From: Rufibacter radiotolerans
GTDB taxonomy: Bacteria > Bacteroidota > Bacteroidia > Cytophagales > Hymenobacteraceae
DNA length: 64,000 nt
Reading direction: 5' to 3'
Assembly: GCF_001078055.1 (NCBI RefSeq)
Contig: NZ_CP010777.1
Location: 4,121,001-4,185,000, forward strand
Part shown: positions 36,151 through 43,845 of the stretch, one piece after another
How the letters are laid out: every line of letters starts with the position of its first letter
Numbering within the stretch: position 1 is the first letter of the stretch
Notes under the pieces: generated by a model
Database searches by the model: none
The model's input: only the letters and a program-made list of their open reading frames with translations
Told to the model about the DNA's origin: nothing
Position numbers and translations under genes: made by a program

Positions 36151-36161
36151 AGTTAATCTAT

Positions 36162-36758
36162 TTAAATGGATGATTTAGTTACTGAATTATTACTCAAAAT
36201 ATACTTCTCGCCTGTTTCAGGGCAAATGGCTTCCTGTTGGGCATCAAAGCTTAGCTTATGCCCGGCTTCGCTTACCCAGCCATGTTGTTGCGAGGGATTC
36301 CCATACACCAAGGCGTAGGGAGCTACATCTTTGGTCACCACAGCACCAGCCCCAACCAAGGCATAGGCCCCGATGGTATGGCCGCAAACAATAGTGGCAT
36401 TAGCCCCAATGCTGGACCCTTTCTGCACTAAGGTCTGCTTGTATTCGCCCTGCCGATTGATGGCACTCCTTGGATTGAGCACATTGGTAAAGACCATGGA
36501 AGGCCCCAAAAAAACATCATCTTCACAAATCACGCCCGTGTAAACAGAGACGTTGTTCTGGATCTTGACGTTTTCGCCTAAAACCACGCCCGGAGAGATG
36601 ACCACGTTCTGCCCGATGTTGCAGCGCTTGCCTATCTGGCAGCCGGGCATAATATGTGAGAAATGCCATATTTTAGTCCCCTCCCCAATCTGGCAACCTT
36701 CGTCTATGACAGCGGTTTCATGGGCAGAATACGAGGGGGCAGGTTGGCTCATGGACAA
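36162..36758 (-). CDS. Left-handed beta-helix sugar N-acetyltransferase, WbpD-like
   Basis: A 198-residue hexapeptide-repeat acetyltransferase resembling WbpD/WlbB, which acetylate the 3-amino group of UDP-2-acetamido-3-amino-glucuronate. Repeats run from about residue 15 to 150 ([60 protein letters not shown]). The C-terminal [21 protein letters not shown] is typical. The dehydrogenase/aminotransferase partners WbpB/WbpE are not in the window. First gene of the operon, behind a TACCTTTG promoter box. Confidence 0.85.
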   Translation of the reverse strand: MSMSQPAPSYSAHETAVIDEGCQIGEGTKIWHFSHIMPGCQIGKRCNIGQNVVISPGVVLGENVKIQNNVSVYTGVICEDDVFLGPSMVFTNVLNPRSAINRQGEYKQTLVQKGSSIGANATIVCGHTIGAYALVGAGAVVTKDVAPYALVYGNPSQQHGWVSEAGHKLSFDAQQEAICPETGEKYILSNNSVTKSSI

Positions 36759-36821
36759 AGTGAAGCAAAAGAATCAGACTCCTTACGAAGAAACAGGTAC
36801 TTTAGATATTATTTTTCAGGG

Positions 36822-36829
36822 CAAAGGTA
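36822..36829 (-). promoter_or_regulatory. -7 promoter box of the nucleotide-sugar operon
   Basis: TACCTTTG on the minus strand, 63 nt before the first ATG of the six-gene operon (36758 down to 30805). Confidence 0.6.
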
Positions 36830-36872
36830 CGAGTTTTTCATTATTTAGGGTAACCCATTTGTTATCATATCC

Positions 36873-37748
36873 CTATCCCAATTTTCCGGGCCATAAAGCC
36901 TCTGCCATGCGGTCCTTGCCACGGAGGTCCTGGTAGAGGCGAATTCCCTGGTAACCCAGCTCTTGCAGCAAGCTTTCTGTCTGTCCGGCGTACCGTTCAT
37001 TAATCTCAAAGAAGAGCCGCCCGCCCGGCTTCAGTAACGTCTGCGCCACCTGGGCGATGCGCCTATAAAAAAGCAGTGGGTCTTCATTGGGCACGAACAG
37101 AGCCAGGTGCGGCTCAAAGGCCAGCACGTTTTCCCGCATCAGGTTTTTCTCTTCCTCCAAGACATACGGAGGATTGCTGATCACGGCGTCTAAGCTATTT
37201 GCCTCAAGCGCTGGCACTTCTTGCAGAATGTCCTGGTGGAGCCAGGTTACTTGCTGGTTAATCGCCTCTGCGTTGGAGCGCGCTACCGCCAAAGCTTCTT
37301 CAGACACATCCAGGCCCCAGACTTGGGCCGTGGGCAATTCAGCTGCCAAGGTAATGGGAATGCAGCCGCTCCCGGTGCCAATGTCCAGCAACCGGACCTG
37401 GTGCTGGTGCTGGTGCTGGTAGGTTTTGATAATCCGTTGCACCAGTTCCTCGGTCTCTGGACGCGGAATCAGAACTGCCGGGGTCACCTTGAAGTCACGA
37501 CCGTAAAAAGAGGCCTCTCCTAATACATATTGCAACGGCTCATGCTGCAACAGGCGCTCCAGGCACTGCTGCACCTGGTCGCCCAGACCAGTGGGTACCG
37601 GTTCCTGCCGGCGTTGAAGTAGGCCCATCCTTCCCGTTTCCAGAAGGTACTGCAACACCCACTCGGCCATGGTACGGGCCTCGGGTTCTTCATACAGCGT
37701 TTGTAGCTGTTGGGTCAGGTGCTTTAAAGTCTCCTCAATGGTAGGCAT
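36873..37748 (-). CDS. prmC: Peptide chain release factor N5-glutamine methyltransferase PrmC/HemK
   Basis: Methylates the GGQ glutamine of release factors RF1/RF2 using S-adenosylmethionine (291 aa). Start at 37748 (MPTIEETLKHLTQQ); the frame runs further upstream but through DNA shared with the ribD promoter region. SAM motif LLDIGTGSGCIPITLA near 118 and the diagnostic NPPY (AVISNPPYVLEEE) near 190 are present; FYGRDFKVTPAVLIPRPETE near 82 is typical PrmC. Divergent from ribD with a 79-nt gap. Confidence 0.94.
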   Translation of the reverse strand: MPTIEETLKHLTQQLQTLYEEPEARTMAEWVLQYLLETGRMGLLQRRQEPVPTGLGDQVQQCLERLLQHEPLQYVLGEASFYGRDFKVTPAVLIPRPETEELVQRIIKTYQHQHQHQVRLLDIGTGSGCIPITLAAELPTAQVWGLDVSEEALAVARSNAEAINQQVTWLHQDILQEVPALEANSLDAVISNPPYVLEEEKNLMRENVLAFEPHLALFVPNEDPLLFYRRIAQVAQTLLKPGGRLFFEINERYAGQTESLLQELGYQGIRLYQDLRGKDRMAEALWPGKLG

Positions 37749-37754
37749 AGACAC

Positions 37755-37787
37755 AGTTTTGGGCAATTTCTGAAAAAACACCCGATA
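37755..37787. repeat. Possible strongly decayed PalA
   Basis: GTTTTGGGCAATTTCTG / AAAAAACACCC keeps the spacing and part of the arms, between prmC and ribD. Confidence 0.3.
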
Positions 37788-37827
37788 TTCGGGCATGGAA
37801 ATCAAGAGGGCCGCGTAAATACACATC

Positions 37828-38859
37828 ATGAAGACCGACAAGAAATACATGCGGCGCGCGCTGGACCTGGCGGAATTGGGGACCGGAACGGCCCGGCCTA
37901 ACCCGCTGGTGGGGTGCGTGGTGGTGCACGAAGACAAGATCATTGGTGAAGGCTGGCATCAGCAATACGGCGGTCCGCACGCCGAGGTAAATGCCATTAA
38001 CAGCGTGCAGGACAAAAGCCTGCTGCCCGAAAGCCGGCTCTACGTCACCCTGGAACCCTGCTCCCACTTCGGCAAAACCCCACCCTGCGCCGATTTCCTA
38101 CTACAGCACGGCGTGCGTGACGTGGTCATCTGCAACACCGACCCTAACCCCTTGGTGGCGGGCCAGGGCATCCAGAAATTGATGGACGGTGGCTGCCAGG
38201 TGCATATTGGCGTATTGGAGGAGGCAGGGCTGGAAGTAAATAGACGTTTCTTTACTAACCAGACCCAAAAACGGCCTTACCTGGTGCTCAAATGGGCGGA
38301 GTCATCTGATGGGTTCATAGGTCTGCCAGACTGCCAGCCTTGTCAGATCTCGGGGCCCCTTTCAAAACTGCTGGTCCACCAATGGCGCACCCAGGAACAG
38401 GCCATCTTAGTGGGCACCCGCACTGCCCTCAATGACAACCCCCATCTGAACGTGCGCCACTGGCCCGGACCAGCCCCTGTAAGAATAGCCATAGACAAAC
38501 AGCTGCAGATCCCTCAAACGCACCATCTCTTAGACAACTCCCAACCCACACTCATTTATTCCCTTAAAGAAAAGGAGGCTACCACCCAAACAACGTTCGT
38601 GACCCTTACACAAGAGACTGGGTTTCTGGAACAGATGCTGCAAGACCTGTACCAGAGAAATGTGCAGTCCGTGCTGGTGGAAGGCGGAGCGGTTCTGCTG
38701 GAGGCGTTGATTAAGGGTAATCTATGGGATGAAATACGGGTTTTTAAAAGCCCCAACCCATTAACCCAAGGCGTAAAAGCTCCCCTGCTGCCTTCTTCCC
38801 TATTTGCTTCCCGGCGGCAAATTGGCCCAGATGAACTGACTATCTACAGGAATTCCTAG
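37828..38859 (+). CDS. ribD: Bifunctional riboflavin biosynthesis deaminase/reductase RibD
   Basis: Carries out the second and third steps of riboflavin synthesis (343 aa). The deaminase domain (1-145) has the zinc motif HAEVNAI near residue 51 and PCSHFGKTPPCADFL near 75. The reductase domain (150-343) contains RPYLVLKWAESSDGFIG, ILVGTRTALNDNPHLNVR near 190 and the NADPH-binding VLVEGGAVLLEALI near 287. No FMN riboswitch was recognised upstream; the leader is short. Confidence 0.95.
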   Translation: MKTDKKYMRRALDLAELGTGTARPNPLVGCVVVHEDKIIGEGWHQQYGGPHAEVNAINSVQDKSLLPESRLYVTLEPCSHFGKTPPCADFLLQHGVRDVVICNTDPNPLVAGQGIQKLMDGGCQVHIGVLEEAGLEVNRRFFTNQTQKRPYLVLKWAESSDGFIGLPDCQPCQISGPLSKLLVHQWRTQEQAILVGTRTALNDNPHLNVRHWPGPAPVRIAIDKQLQIPQTHHLLDNSQPTLIYSLKEKEATTQTTFVTLTQETGFLEQMLQDLYQRNVQSVLVEGGAVLLEALIKGNLWDEIRVFKSPNPLTQGVKAPLLPSSLFASRRQIGPDELTIYRNS

Positions 38860-38873
38860 CGGGAACACCTTTA

Positions 38874-38915
38874 CCTGTTTTAAGCCTGATTTCTCTAAAA
38901 CAGGCCCAAAACAGG
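38874..38915. repeat. PalA palindrome
   Basis: CCTGTTTTAAGCCTGATTTC / TAAAACAGGCCCAAAACAGG, 15 nt after the ribD stop; it may also end ribD transcription. Confidence 0.8.
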
Positions 38916-38980
38916 CATTTCTAAAGACGTCCTTTCCCGCAGCATACCAGCAACAAGTTGCACCCGGAAGCTCCCGGGGT

Positions 38981-38988
38981 TACCTTTG
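38981..38988 (+). promoter_or_regulatory. -7 promoter box of the fRMsr gene
   Basis: TACCTTTG with a TTG at 38957-38959, 21 nt upstream, as expected for the -33 element. It supports the start at 39060. Confidence 0.65.
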
Positions 38989-39021
38989 CCTTTCAAAGAA
39001 AAGCTGTGCTCTATAGATCAC

Positions 39022-39055
39022 TAGCACATCAGCACATTAAAAAATTAGCACATTA
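39022..39055. repeat. 34-bp dispersed repeat, copy 1
   Basis: Begins TAGCACATCAGCACATTAAA and ends ATTAGCACATTA; its exact reverse complement occurs at 58383-58416. Here it lies in the 5' leader of the fRMsr gene. Confidence 0.9.
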
Positions 39056-39059
39056 CCTT

Positions 39060-39542
39060 ATGGCTGAGAATTTATTTATTGACGATACCCTCTCCAAAGA
39101 AGAGAAATATAAGGCCCTGCTGCCGCAGATTGAGGCGTTAGTTGCCCCGGAGACCGACCTCATCGCGAACCTATCCAATGTGATGGCTGCCCTGAAACAA
39201 GGATTCGGGTTTTTCTGGGTGGGCGCGTACCTGGTGAAGGAAGGCGAACTGGTGCTGGGACCGTTCCAGGGGCCGGTGGCCTGCACCCGCATCCCATTCC
39301 ATAGGGGCGTGTGCGGCGCCTGCTACACCCGCCGCGAGACCATTCTGGTACCCGACGTAGAAGCCTTCCCCGGCCACATTGCCTGCAGCAGCGACTCCAA
39401 GTCTGAGATAGTGGTGCCGGTGATCAAAAACGGCGAGGTGAAAATGGTCCTGGACGTGGACAGCGACCGCCTCAACGACTTTGATGAGGTAGACCAGAAA
39501 TACCTGGAGCAACTCATGAAACTGGCCGAGAACTGGTTTTAA
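39060..39542 (+). CDS. GAF-domain free methionine-R-sulfoxide reductase
   Basis: Cytoplasmic enzyme (160 aa) reducing free Met-R-sulfoxide. Start at 39060 because an earlier ATG (38958) precedes the promoter box at 38981. The GAF fold is complete: GFGFFWVGAYLV near 41, and the catalytic Cys pattern ACTRIPFHRGVCGACYTR near 69-86 with GHIACSSDSKSEIVVPV near 103-119 matches fRMsr (YebR-type) Cys positions. The additional Cys after VCGA is unusual. Confidence 0.9.
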   Translation: MAENLFIDDTLSKEEKYKALLPQIEALVAPETDLIANLSNVMAALKQGFGFFWVGAYLVKEGELVLGPFQGPVACTRIPFHRGVCGACYTRRETILVPDVEAFPGHIACSSDSKSEIVVPVIKNGEVKMVLDVDSDRLNDFDEVDQKYLEQLMKLAENWF

Positions 39543-39590
39543 GTTGGTATCACGTAGTGAGTATCAAGTATCACGATTTTCTGGGAATGC

Positions 39591-39628
39591 CGTTTTAAAG
39601 CCATTTTCCTGAAAACAGCTCTAAAACG
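39591..39628. repeat. PalA palindrome
   Basis: CGTTTTAAAGCCATTTTC / GAAAACAGCTCTAAAACG with inner mismatches. Its right end AAAACG is the left end of the next terminator. Confidence 0.75.
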
Positions 39629-39670
39629 AAGAAGCCTCATCTTTCACAGATGAGGCTTCTTCGTTTTATA
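39623..39670. terminator. Bidirectional terminator between fRMsr and psd
   Basis: Stem AAAACGAAGAAGCCTCATC / GATGAGGCTTCTTCGTTTT, loop TTTCACA; A and T tracts on both sides. Confidence 0.9.
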
Positions 39671-39732
39671 TCAATCCTGGAATTCCAGAAAAAAGTCTTG
39701 CTACGTGGTACGCGCTACGTGATACCAAAAGA

Positions 39733-40419
39733 TCAACCAAAGAAAGACGCGGAAGCCGGGGTTTTCAGCTGGGCAATCACGGTTTGACCGCCTTTGGTCA
39801 CCTGACCCAACTGTACCTTCACCTCGGTATCCACAGGCACGAAGATATCCACTCTGGACCCGAACTTGATGAAACCGAACTCCTCGCCCTGGTTCACTTC
39901 GTCGCCCTCGGTCACGTACCACACAATGCGGCGGGCCATGGCGCCGGCAATCTGCCGAAACAGCACCTCTGGACCGGCTAGCGATTCTACTACCACCGTG
40001 GTGCGCTCGTTCTTGGTACTGGATTTTGGGTGCCAGGCCACAAAGTAATTACCCGGGTGGTATTTGAAGTATTTCACTACGCCAGACACCGGGTTACGGG
40101 TAATGTGCACGTTGATAGGTGACATAAAGATGGAAATCTGCTTGCGCACATCGTTGAAATACTCGGGCTCCTCCACGTTCTCAATCACCACCACCTTGCC
40201 GTCGGCGGGGGCCACGATTAGGTCCTCGTGTAGGAGCAGGTTGCGGTACGGGCTTCTGAAGAACTGAAGGATGAGCAGGAAAACGATGAGGGAAACGGCA
40301 GAGAAGATCCGGTTGAAGGTGAGGTGGGTACTGTTGAAGTAGTAAAGCGCCATGTTCACCACCAACATACCTAACAGGGTAAAAAACAGAATCTTTCGTC
40401 CTTCTTTATGAATTTTCAT
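39733..40419 (-). CDS. psd: Phosphatidylserine decarboxylase family protein
   Basis: Makes phosphatidylethanolamine from phosphatidylserine at the inner membrane (228 aa, short type). Start at 40419 (MKIHKEGRKILFFTLL) because the promoter box at 40451-40444 lies inside the longer frame. Two N-terminal hydrophobic helices, then LIVAPADGKVVVIENVEEPE, INVHITRNPVSGVVKYFKYH near 115 and the self-cleavage site FGSRVDIF near 190, where FGSR stands for the LGST of classical enzymes. The mature enzyme would be two chains with a pyruvoyl group. Confidence 0.9.
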   Translation of the reverse strand: MKIHKEGRKILFFTLLGMLVVNMALYYFNSTHLTFNRIFSAVSLIVFLLILQFFRSPYRNLLLHEDLIVAPADGKVVVIENVEEPEYFNDVRKQISIFMSPINVHITRNPVSGVVKYFKYHPGNYFVAWHPKSSTKNERTTVVVESLAGPEVLFRQIAGAMARRIVWYVTEGDEVNQGEEFGFIKFGSRVDIFVPVDTEVKVQLGQVTKGGQTVIAQLKTPASASFFG

Positions 40420-40443
40420 TAGATACTTCTTGGGCTTATGAAG

Positions 40444-40451
40444 CAAAAATA
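40444..40451 (-). promoter_or_regulatory. -7 promoter box of psd
   Basis: TATTTTTG on the minus strand, 24 nt before the ATG at 40419; it also lies in the A/T tract of the neighbouring gdh terminator, so confidence is moderate. Confidence 0.45.
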
Positions 40452-40460
40452 TAAAAAAAA

Positions 40461-40494
40461 CCGCCCCCTGTCTAAAAAAAAGACAAGGAGGCGG
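40461..40494 (-). terminator. Terminator of the glutamate dehydrogenase gene
   Basis: Minus-strand stem CCGCCTCCTTGTCT / AGACAGGGGGCGG with one bulge, followed by TTTTTTTTATATTTTT. Confidence 0.85.
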
Positions 40495-40533
40495 CAAATT
40501 TGTGTACTTCTTTAGGTTTTGACCCGGCAGGGC

Positions 40534-41829
40534 TTAGAAACCACCCCGGAACTTATAGGTCTGCGCCACCTTGTCAATGGCCACAATATAAGCGGCAATA
40601 CGCATAGGCACGTTGTATTTCTGAGAGGTGGCGTACACCTTGTTGAACGCCTCAGACATAATCCGGTCAGAGCGCTCGGTCACCATTTCCAGGCTCCATT
40701 TGTAGCCCAGGCGGTTCTGTACCCACTCAAAGTAAGACACGGTTACCCCGCCAGAATTGGCCAGAATGTCTGGCACTACCATAATGCCTTTCTCATTGAT
40801 GATTTTATCGGCGTTGGCCGAGGTGGGGCCGTTGGCGCCTTCCACAATCAGGCGGGCCTGAATCTGGTCTGCGTTGCGGGCGGTAATCACGTCTTCCACG
40901 GCGGCAGGCACCAGCACATCTACTTTAGAAGTCAGGAGGTCATCATTGCTGATGGTCTCTGCCCCAGCAAAGCCTTCCAGACGGCCATGGTGCGCGTTTT
41001 TGTAGGCAATGGCGGCTTCAATGTCAATGCCGTTCTCGTTCCAATAGGCACCGCTCACGTCACTCACGCCCAGGATCTTCACGCCGCGTTCCGCCAGCAG
41101 CTTAGCCGCCCAGGAACCCACGTTCCCGAAGCCCTGCACCGCAGCAGTAGACTGGGTGGGGTCCATGCCCAGTTTCTCCATGGCGGCCATGGCCGATACC
41201 ATTACCCCGCGTCCGGTGGCCTCTACGCGGCCCAGGGAGCCACCCAATACCAGGGGCTTTCCGGTTACCACCGAGTTCACGGTCATGCCTTTGGTTTTGG
41301 AGTACTCATCCATCAACCAGGCCATCTCACGCGGGCCGGTACCCATGTCGGGGGCCGGAATATCCTGGTCTGGGCCGAAGGTATCAATCAAGGCCACGGT
41401 ATAGGCGCGGGTAAGGCGCTCCAACTCACCGGCAGACATGGTGGTAGGGTCGCAGATGATACCGCCTTTGGCACCACCGTAGGGGATATCCACCACGGCG
41501 CATTTCCAGGTCATCCAGGCGGCCAGGGCCTTCACCTCATCCAGGAATACGCCTTTGTCATACCGGATACCGCCTTTAGACGGACCTAATATGTTAGAGT
41601 GAATCACCCGGAAACCTTCAAACACGCGCACGCTGCCGTCATCCATGGTCACGGGCAGGTTCACAATCACCTGGCGGGTAGGCGACTTCAAGACTTCATA
41701 GGTATCATCATCTAAGCCCAACACCTCTGCCGCAATGTTAAACCTTGACATCATGGACTCAAACGGGTTCTCCTTGTCCTTGATAGGAGCAGGTTCCTTA
41801 TAGGCCATCTTACTGTTGTATGCTGCCAT
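40534..41829 (-). CDS. gdhA: Glutamate dehydrogenase (Glu/Leu/Phe/Val dehydrogenase family)
   Basis: NAD(P)-dependent enzyme interconverting glutamate and 2-oxoglutarate (431 aa). The dimerisation domain holds GPSKGGIRYDKGV near 75 and MTWKCAVVDIPYGGAKGGI near 101 with substrate and catalytic Lys residues; the dinucleotide fold has VQGFGNVGSWAAKLL near 228. Length and blocks match hexameric bacterial GDH-2-type enzymes. Preceded by a TAATTTTG box at 41875-41868. It separates cdsA from psd, which are related in function. Confidence 0.92.
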   Translation of the reverse strand: MAAYNSKMAYKEPAPIKDKENPFESMMSRFNIAAEVLGLDDDTYEVLKSPTRQVIVNLPVTMDDGSVRVFEGFRVIHSNILGPSKGGIRYDKGVFLDEVKALAAWMTWKCAVVDIPYGGAKGGIICDPTTMSAGELERLTRAYTVALIDTFGPDQDIPAPDMGTGPREMAWLMDEYSKTKGMTVNSVVTGKPLVLGGSLGRVEATGRGVMVSAMAAMEKLGMDPTQSTAAVQGFGNVGSWAAKLLAERGVKILGVSDVSGAYWNENGIDIEAAIAYKNAHHGRLEGFAGAETISNDDLLTSKVDVLVPAAVEDVITARNADQIQARLIVEGANGPTSANADKIINEKGIMVVPDILANSGGVTVSYFEWVQNRLGYKWSLEMVTERSDRIMSEAFNKVYATSQKYNVPMRIAAYIVAIDKVAQTYKFRGGF

Positions 41830-41867
41830 AATTATTAAATTAACAATATCGGGGTAAATTCAGGCCG

Positions 41868-41875
41868 CAAAATTA
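41868..41875 (-). promoter_or_regulatory. -7 promoter box of gdhA
   Basis: TAATTTTG on the minus strand, 38 nt before the ATG at 41829. Confidence 0.5.
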
Positions 41876-41926
41876 TCAAATTCCAAAAACAAAACTAGCC
41901 TTACCTGCTTTATTCGTAGGTATTCT

Positions 41927-42757
41927 TTACCAAACCAGTTCCAGAAAAGCCACCACAAAGGGCACTACCAGAATAAGACTATCAAACCTATCCAGAATGC
42001 CACCGTGGCCCGGAATCAAGGTTCCGGAGTCTTTCACGCCCAGGCTTCGCTTGAGCATAGACTCCACCAGATCACCTAGCACGCCAAACACAGAGACCAG
42101 TACGGCTACCCCCAGCCAATGTTCCAGGGCCAAATCAGGAAAGTATCGGGCCAGCAGCCACGCTACACCTATAGAAAGAAGCATCCCTCCTACCCAGCCC
42201 TCCCAGGTTTTGCCGGGCGAAATACGCGGAAATAATTTATTTTTCCCAAAGGATTTGCCCGCTGCATAGGCCCCGGTATCAGAGGCCCAGATGAGGAACA
42301 TGATGCCCAGAATAATCTGCCAGCTGTATCTGCCTGGCAGAAAAGCCAGTACGTGCAGCAGCGTAAATGGGGCCGCAATGTAGAAAACGCCTACCAGCGT
42401 AAGGGCCGCATTGGTGAAGGGCTGCTCTTTTTTGCGATACAGCTCGGCCACCAGAGCCAGGAGCATGACCGGCGGCAAGAGAAAGAGCCAGTCAGAGGCA
42501 ATGGCGCCTTCTTCCACGGCAAAGCCCAGCAGGTACAGCTCTACGCCCAAGCCTACCCCAATCACGCGGTTGGGCTGAAAGCCTTTGGTGGAGAGCAGGC
42601 GGTAGAACTCCAGCAGTCCCAGCACGGTCAAGGCCAGAAACAGCATAAAAAAGGTCCATTCGTTCCAATAGATGGCGCCAATAAACAGGGCCCCTCCCAG
42701 CACTCCGGCCAGAAGCCTCAGCTGCAGATTGTTAAGTGCTTTTTTTGGTTTCTCCAT
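41927..42757 (-). CDS. cdsA: Phosphatidate cytidylyltransferase CdsA
   Basis: Inner-membrane enzyme (276 aa) that makes CDP-diacylglycerol, precursor of all phospholipids. Several membrane helices, then WASDTGAYAAGKSFGKNK near 158 and the full family signature from SMLKRSLGVKDSGTLIPG to HGGILDRFDSL near 228-258. Psd, which acts later in the same pathway, is only one gene away. Confidence 0.94.
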   Translation of the reverse strand: MEKPKKALNNLQLRLLAGVLGGALFIGAIYWNEWTFFMLFLALTVLGLLEFYRLLSTKGFQPNRVIGVGLGVELYLLGFAVEEGAIASDWLFLLPPVMLLALVAELYRKKEQPFTNAALTLVGVFYIAAPFTLLHVLAFLPGRYSWQIILGIMFLIWASDTGAYAAGKSFGKNKLFPRISPGKTWEGWVGGMLLSIGVAWLLARYFPDLALEHWLGVAVLVSVFGVLGDLVESMLKRSLGVKDSGTLIPGHGGILDRFDSLILVVPFVVAFLELVW

Positions 42758-42808
42758 ATAAAGGATGCTATACGCCGCATCTGGGCGGGAAGGGGGATTT
42801 TCTTAGAT

Positions 42809-42848
42809 CTGTTTTAAGGCTGTTTTCCGGAAAAGGGGGCTAAAACAG
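42809..42848. repeat. PalA palindrome, imperfect
   Basis: CTGTTTTAAGGCTGTTTTC / GAAAAGGGGGCTAAAACAG, upstream of cdsA and 3 nt from the stop of the CPBP gene. Confidence 0.75.
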
Positions 42849-42850
42849 GT

Positions 42851-43789
42851 TTATTCATCGGCGTGAGCCGGAAAAGGCAGGCGCCGGAAGCCGTTATAAA
42901 GCACATACAGGAGCCCCAGGCTAAGGGCCAGGGAGAGCAGGGAAACATGCCAAGGCGAAGCCTCCGTAGACTCCACGTTCAGGTCTACCTGGCCGCGCTG
43001 CTGCAGGTACATCATGAGCACCATAAAGCCATTGTTCATGAAATGCCCTATGATGGGCACCCAGATGTTACCCGACCACCAGTACAGGTAGCCAAAGACC
43101 ACGCCCAGGAAGATGCGCGGCACCACGCCATAGAACTGCATGTGAATGATGCCAAACACAATGGCGGCCACCCAAATGGCCAGGTGTGGGTTTCGCCACC
43201 AGCGCTGCAGCTCGTTCTGCACCACGCCCCTGAATACCAGCTCCTCGCCAATGGCCGGCAGCACCGCAAAGACCATGAGGCCCAGCAGCAGCTGCGGCAC
43301 GGTGTTGATTTTGGTCATCTCCAAGGTAAGTTGCCGCAGGTATTCCTCTTTGGCCTTGGCCCACTGTTCAAACCCGTCCATAAACGCCGGAAAATCCACG
43401 TTGGCGTTCCAGTATACCAGCCACGAGGCGGCCGGCAGGATCACCAGCATGAGCACGGCACTGCCCAGCAGAAGGTAGCCCGGGATAGAAGGCCGGGGCG
43501 ACAGGAAAGCGGCGGGTTTGTGCGCGTATACTTTCAGGAAGGCCAGGGACGCTAATGTAAAGCCAATCAGGTGCACCACCCCCTGAAAAAAGACCATCGC
43601 GCTGCGGCTGTCGGGGTAGGCGCTGGGGTTGGCCAGCATCTCGCTTATCTGCGTGAGGCCATAGCCCCATATGAGTTTGATGAGCAGCATGGCCAGAAAG
43701 TTGCCAATGAACAGGCCCGGCACCACAAACAGACAGAAGAGCAAAAGCGACTTAAAAGGGTGGAGCGCGGGCGAGATGAAACCTTTCAT
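42851..43789 (-). CDS. CPBP family intramembrane metalloprotease
   Basis: Membrane-embedded protease of the CAAX/CPBP (ABI) family (312 aa). All three motifs are present: EExxxR as GEELVFRG near 184, FxxxH as FGIIHMQF near 216, and HxxxN as GHFMNNGFM near 252; about seven membrane helices. Bacterial members process or protect membrane proteins; no substrate is known here. Stop lies 3 nt from a PalA copy. Confidence 0.9.
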   Translation of the reverse strand: MKGFISPALHPFKSLLLFCLFVVPGLFIGNFLAMLLIKLIWGYGLTQISEMLANPSAYPDSRSAMVFFQGVVHLIGFTLASLAFLKVYAHKPAAFLSPRPSIPGYLLLGSAVLMLVILPAASWLVYWNANVDFPAFMDGFEQWAKAKEEYLRQLTLEMTKINTVPQLLLGLMVFAVLPAIGEELVFRGVVQNELQRWWRNPHLAIWVAAIVFGIIHMQFYGVVPRIFLGVVFGYLYWWSGNIWVPIIGHFMNNGFMVLMMYLQQRGQVDLNVESTEASPWHVSLLSLALSLGLLYVLYNGFRRLPFPAHADE

Positions 43790-43845
43790 ATAGGCGGTGT
43801 GGTTTTAATGAGGTAAATTTACGCGAATTATTTAAACTCAATCAC

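Larger units (their letters stand above)
39543..39728. repeat. 14-bp inverted repeat flanking PalA and a terminator
   Basis: TTGGTATCACGTAG at 39544-39557 and its exact complement CTACGTGATACCAA at 39715-39728 enclose a PalA copy and a terminator between convergent genes; GTATCAAGTATCACG nearby is a related run. Confidence 0.6.

Noticed and set aside
42190-43478. Overlapping ORFs on both strands in the cdsA-CPBP region
   Set aside because: cdsA and CPBP motifs are complete in the listed frames; the others are shadows.
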